NCBI GenBank assembly: GCA_905373295.1
Contig: CAJPSJ010000070.1
Span: forward strand, 1-8,846
Length of the DNA stretch: 8,846 nucleotides
Direction: 5' to 3'
From: an uncultured Campylobacter sp.
GTDB taxonomy: Bacteria; Campylobacterota; Campylobacteria; Campylobacterales; Campylobacteraceae
Shown: positions 6,991 to 8,846 of the stretch, one piece after another
How positions within the stretch are numbered: position 1 is the stretch's first letter
Layout of the letters: each line of letters starts with the position of its first letter
Program-made: the position numbers and the translations under genes
Notes under the pieces: generated by a model
Seen by the model: only the letters and a program-made list of their open reading frames with translations
Told to the model about the DNA's origin: nothing
Databases searched by the model: none

Positions 6991-7090
6991 TTTTAAAATC
7001 CGGCTTTTTAAGATGAGCAGATTGTAGCGAATTTAGCCTTTTAAAAAGCAAAATTCGTTAAAATGCGCCTAAAATTTCAAAGGAAGATCG
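6991..7090. promoter_or_regulatory. divergent promoter region between mobB and lipoprotein gene
   Basis: The 100-bp gap separates two outward-facing operons. On the minus strand TACAAT (7026-7021) is a good -10 candidate about 30 bases before the mobB ATG. On the plus strand TAAAAT (7059-7064) is a candidate for the lipoprotein gene, whose RBS AAGGA is at 7080-7084. Between them lies the imperfect palindrome GCCTTTTAAAAAGC (7036-7049). No strong -35 boxes are seen, as usual for campylobacter promoters. Exact start sites are inferred. Confidence 0.45.
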
Positions 7091-7612
7091 ATGAAGAAAT
7101 TTGATTTTAGCGGCGCGCTAAACGGCCTGCTAAAGGGCGCGCTCCTAGCCGCGCTAGCGCTATTTTTAAACTCCTGCTCCGCAAACGATCCCCGTCACGA
7201 TCCGCTTAAAAACGAGTTTCTTGCTTACACGCAAAAATTTGAATCGGTGCGCGCGGGCGATCGATATTTGGGAGTGGCGACCTATCTAAATCCCGTCGCG
7301 CCCGAGCTTAGAAACGCCGCGGAGGACGAGGTGTTTTTGCTCACCTCCTATCCTAAAGAAGTGCAGATCGGCGCGGTACAGATCAACGGCGTAAACGCAA
7401 ACGTAGTGCCGCTTGGCGACGGCGATCCGCTTTTACAAAAGGAGCTTTTTAAGATCGCGTGGGCGAGCCGCTACAAGATCACCGCGCCTAAGAGCGATAA
7501 GGACGAGCTGGTGCTTAGCTACCGCACCTCAAATGGTCTGGATGCCACGATGAAATTTCGTAAAATTTCAAAGTCGCTGTATTGGCAGCCGCAGATCGAT
7601 TTGAAAGATTAA
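7091..7612 (+). CDS. putative lipoprotein, function unknown
   Basis: A 173-aa protein with a lipoprotein signal peptide: charged MKKFDF, a hydrophobic stretch (13-26), then the lipobox L-N-S-C with the lipidated cysteine at 29. Residue +2 is Ser, so outer-membrane sorting is plausible. The mature part (30-173) alternates short hydrophobic and charged stretches that suggest a beta-rich domain, with no membrane segment or known catalytic motif. A good RBS (AAGGA, 7080-7084) lies six bases before the ATG. The next gene starts 10 bases after the stop, so the two are probably cotranscribed. I recall a lipoprotein gene placed divergently from mobB in C. jejuni too, suggesting a conserved position. 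The function is not known to me. Confidence 0.88.
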   Translation: MKKFDFSGALNGLLKGALLAALALFLNSCSANDPRHDPLKNEFLAYTQKFESVRAGDRYLGVATYLNPVAPELRNAAEDEVFLLTSYPKEVQIGAVQINGVNANVVPLGDGDPLLQKELFKIAWASRYKITAPKSDKDELVLSYRTSNGLDATMKFRKISKSLYWQPQIDLKD

Positions 7613-7622
7613 AGGAAAGAAG

Positions 7623-8579
7623 ATGGGTTACGACATAAGCTACCATGCTATCGGCAAAGATGAAATTTCGCAGTGGTATTTTAAGCCGCTAAAGCTCGCG
7701 CAAAAAGGCGATTTTGAGGCTATCGCTAAAATCGCGCGCGAAGCGGGGATGGATGAATTTTACGCAGAAAAATACGCGGACGGCTTCCGCTCGGCGCTGC
7801 AGTACGGCACAGGGGGCATTTTTAATAAAACGCACGGATTTCACCTCGCCGTGGCGCAGGGCTATTTTAGAGAGTATTTTTACACGCGCGGCACGGCGTT
7901 TAGCTTTTTGGCGGAGCAAAGCTCTAAATTTAAACCCTACATAAGCGATTGGCGCGAGGTTTTGCCGGCGGAATTTCTAGCGGAGTTTAGCTGCGAAATT
8001 CACAATGAGATCATCGAAAACTACTGCTGCGGCGCGTATCTAAACGCCGCCGGCGTGCAAAATTTATTGCGCGATTATGAGGCGGGCGGCGAGATAAAAG
8101 AGGCGATAGATGAGTTTTATGCGCAGAATTTGCCCGTGTTTTTAAACGCGCTAAATTTGGCTCGCGAGCTTGAAGTAGGGCTGCTTGAGGCTACCGAAGT
8201 GGTTGAGCCTAATCCGATCGATCTGAATAGGTCCGAGTCGTTTTCAAATCTTTTTAATTGCGATACGCAGGGCGCGCTGATCTATGCGGAAATCGCCGCG
8301 CAGCAGATCGGCGAGGCGATAGAGTGCAGCAAGGCAGGCGGAGGCGGTACGACAGGTGGCGGGAATTCCGCCTCGCGCGGCGTCGATGTAACGGGCGGCG
8401 GCAGTGCAATGGAAGCGGATGGCGGCGCAATTAAGGCAGGCGGCGAGAATTCCGTCCCGTGCAGCGGCGATACGATAGAAGGCGGCAGCGAGAATTCCGC
8501 CGCAGAAGATCATGAAGATGAAACCTCCGCAGGCGGCGAAAAGTCGCTTTTTGACAAGATCAAAGGGCTTTTTAAATAG
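7623..8579 (+). CDS. hypothetical protein with Gly/Ser-rich tail
   Basis: A 318-aa protein I do not recognise. Residues 1-235 look like a folded, mostly helical soluble domain rich in aromatic residues (for example GYFREYFYTRG, 80-90), with Cys at 124, 135, 136, 213 and 235. Residues 238-306 are low-complexity, rich in Gly, Ser, Ala and Glu with repeated GGGNSAS, GGENS and GGSENS words, and are probably disordered. The last ten residues (LFDKIKGLFK) could form an amphipathic helix that docks to a membrane or partner. There is no signal peptide. The RBS AAAGGAAAG stands just before the ATG, and the start is 10 bases after the lipoprotein gene, suggesting a shared transcript. The tail may vary in length between strains because its DNA is repetitive. 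Confidence 0.85.
   Translation: MGYDISYHAIGKDEISQWYFKPLKLAQKGDFEAIAKIAREAGMDEFYAEKYADGFRSALQYGTGGIFNKTHGFHLAVAQGYFREYFYTRGTAFSFLAEQSSKFKPYISDWREVLPAEFLAEFSCEIHNEIIENYCCGAYLNAAGVQNLLRDYEAGGEIKEAIDEFYAQNLPVFLNALNLARELEVGLLEATEVVEPNPIDLNRSESFSNLFNCDTQGALIYAEIAAQQIGEAIECSKAGGGGTTGGGNSASRGVDVTGGGSAMEADGGAIKAGGENSVPCSGDTIEGGSENSAAEDHEDETSAGGEKSLFDKIKGLFK
8334..8540 (+). repeat. low-complexity coding repeats in the 318-aa protein
   Basis: GAATTCCG occurs at 8363-8370, 8447-8454 and 8492-8499, each time within a GGCGG-rich context and each time reading Asn-Ser in frame. The intervals of 84 and 45 bases are multiples of three, so gain or loss of units would keep the frame. Confidence 0.6.
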
Positions 8580-8846
8580 CAATTTGATCGCTAAATTTTA
8601 AAGTGCTCGCGGAGTCGTACGATTAAATCGCGATTAAATCATCTCGCGCTCGCAGGTCCCACGCCGTTAAATTTAGCTAAAACGGCGCAGCGGTAAGCGC
8701 AAATTTAAAATTTAAAACTTGCCGAAATTTTAAAACGGCGGTTTGCATATCTGAAGTTACGAAATTTTAAAGCACCACAAACAGGCTGCAAAAGCGGCTA
8801 AATTTAAACCCGTCGCAGCCTTTGCGGCGGGTACCTGCGAATAGGT
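8580..8846. other. terminal non-coding stretch, no gene seen
   Basis: The 267 bases after the 318-aa gene contain AAATTT-rich mosaic DNA like the other spacers, and I see no gene. GATTAAATC is repeated 11 bp apart (8621-8629 and 8632-8640). CGCCGTT (8662-8668) pairs with AACGGCG (8681-8687) across a 12-base AT-rich loop. Neither stem is followed by a T-run on the plus strand. Confidence 0.5.
8808..8832 (-). terminator. GC-rich hairpin, possible minus-strand terminator
   Basis: Arms 8808-8816 and 8824-8832 (ACCCGTCGC and GCGGCGGGT) pair over nine positions with one G-T wobble and a 7-base loop. Read on the minus strand the stem is followed by TTTAAATTT, a passable T-tract. It could end a minus-strand gene lying beyond the right edge. 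Confidence 0.35.

Noticed and set aside
8244..8582. 112-aa minus-strand open frame opposite the 318-aa gene
   Set aside because: It is the antisense shadow of the Gly/Ser-rich coding repeats, so its length reflects their low complexity.

Overview
The window looks like chromosomal DNA from a Campylobacter-type epsilonproteobacterium, probably one of the higher-GC species such as the oral C. gracilis/showae/rectus group. Four things suggest this. Genes start behind AAGGA-type ribosome binding sites. GC-rich codons are mixed with many AAATTT/TAAAATTT words. The proteins resemble campylobacter ones, and the block mobB-fbp-small ORF with a divergent lipoprotein gene matches the gene order I recall from C. 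jejuni. The species is an inference. There are no rRNA or tRNA genes, no CRISPR array, no transposase and no phage structural genes.

Layout. Positions 1-804 (+) hold the 3' part of a gene whose C-terminal domain resembles RusA-type Holliday-junction resolvases. Positions 949-1512 (+) encode an O6-alkylguanine-DNA alkyltransferase (Ogt). A gene-poor stretch of about 1.07 kb (1513-2579) follows, in which short AAATT words recur about every 30 bp. A minus-strand pair comes next: a LysE-family exporter (4370-3774), then dapE (3758-2580). A second gene-poor stretch of about 1 kb (4371-5433) carries dispersed repeats and a 50-bp inverted repeat. A compact minus-strand operon follows: mobB (6990-6502), fbp (6491-5643) and a 69-aa four-cysteine protein (5643-5434) overlapping the fbp stop. 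Transcribed the other way are a lipoprotein gene (7091-7612) and an unrecognised 318-aa protein with a Gly/Ser-rich tail (7623-8579). The last 267 bases hold no gene but several small repeats and hairpins.

Functions. The recognisable genes are housekeeping: alkylation repair, lysine/diaminopimelate biosynthesis next to an amino-acid exporter, gluconeogenesis, and molybdenum cofactor maturation. The main unknowns are the RusA-like protein, the small Cys protein coupled to fbp, the 318-aa protein, and the two structured gene-poor stretches. I did not find a convincing new multi-gene system. The least explained signals are the roughly 30-bp phasing of AT words and the divergent RusA-like domain.
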